A DNA stretch of 6,232 bases from Candidatus Dormiibacterota bacterium (GTDB lineage: Bacteria; Chloroflexota; Dormibacteria; Dormibacterales; Dormibacteraceae), in the NCBI GenBank assembly GCA_955652585.1, contig CATPBF010000122.1:1-6232 (forward strand), in the 5' to 3' direction. Position 1 is the first letter of the stretch; the number at the start of each line of letters is the position of its first letter. The notes beneath the pieces were generated by a model. The model was not told where the DNA came from. It ran no database searches and saw nothing but the letters and a program-made list of their open reading frames with translations. Both the position numbers and the translations under genes were made by a program. Of this stretch, positions 6,154 to 6,232 are shown one piece after another.

Positions 6154-6232
6154 GCCGTGCGATTATGGCCTCATCGCTAGCGCGCGCTTACGTCTGCTGC
6201 TCCGGATCTGGACGGTGATCTTCTTGCTGGGC
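6152..6232 (+). CDS. Possible start of a rightward membrane protein (partial)
   Basis: From an ATG at 6152-6154 a frame stays open for 27 codons to the window edge and reads basic residues followed by a hydrophobic stretch: ARLRLLLRIWTVIFLLG at residues 11-27. This looks like the positive-inside start of a membrane helix. The start is uncertain: AAGGA (6146-6150) is only 1 nt from the ATG, too close for a normal ribosome binding site, and the frame is also open further upstream, with another ATG at 6101 inside the antisense GMC gene. The first transmembrane residues may thus belong to a gene with a different start. The fragment is too short for a family call. Confidence 0.35.
   Translation, partial: MPCDYGLIASARLRLLLRIWTVIFLLG
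6162..6167 (-). promoter_or_regulatory. -10-like hexamer, possible leaderless promoter of the GMC gene
   Basis: On the minus strand CATAAT, a five-of-six match to TATAAT, ends 8 nt before the ATG at 6153. With transcription starting about 7 nt downstream, the mRNA would begin at or next to the start codon. No convincing -35 element is seen 16-18 nt further upstream, and there is no Shine-Dalgarno close to the ATG (the nearest GAGG is about 16 nt away), which is consistent with leaderless translation. Confidence 0.3.

Noticed and set aside
4882..6180. A 432-codon plus-strand open frame opposite the GMC gene
   Set aside because: No domain signature, composition typical of an antisense shadow, and the minus-strand protein has all expected GMC motifs.

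Overview
This is a compact, GC-rich, gene-dense bacterial window with no mobile element, RNA gene, CRISPR array or long non-coding stretch that I can see. The organism cannot be fixed from the sequence. High GC, tightly packed operons, Tat-exported DUF1800/DUF1501 proteins, and a lipocalin-like protein resembling tocopherol cyclase/CrtC relatives would suit a soil actinobacterium or a member of the Chloroflexota/Dormibacterota group. That placement is a guess.

Left half (1-3195, minus strand): one apparent four-gene operon, read from right to left. It holds a DUF1800 protein (3195 to 1726), a DUF1501 protein (1714 to 416), a 72-residue secreted or membrane-anchored peptide (398 to 180), and the first 63 residues of an ApbE-family FAD:protein FMN transferase (190 down to the window edge). 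The spacings are 11 nt, 17 nt and an 11-nt overlap, so co-translation is likely. The DUF1800 and DUF1501 proteins both carry twin-arginine signals and probably act together outside the cytoplasm. The ApbE fragment suggests that covalent flavinylation is part of the same programme, with the target not visible here.

Middle (3196-3271): a 76-bp divergent control region with a small perfect dyad, TCTGG-N6-CCAGA, and a strong Shine-Dalgarno for the rightward gene.

Right half (3272-6153): a lipocalin/hydroxyneurosporene synthase-like protein on the plus strand converges on a large GMC flavoprotein oxidoreductase on the minus strand. Their stop codons share the bases CTAG. The GMC enzyme has an N-terminal helical region like gluconate 2-dehydrogenase subunit 3 and a Cys-rich motif of the kind seen in alcohol-oxidase-like GMC proteins. 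It lacks a good ribosome binding site but has a -10-like hexamer 8 nt before its ATG, so it may be leaderless.

Right edge (6152-6232): a possible start of a rightward membrane protein, cut by the window.

A reasonable but unproven reading is a locus for oxidative handling of a lipid, terpenoid or alcohol: a cytoplasmic FAD oxidoreductase and a lipophile-binding/cyclase-like protein beside an exported DUF1800/DUF1501 pair with a flavinyl transferase.
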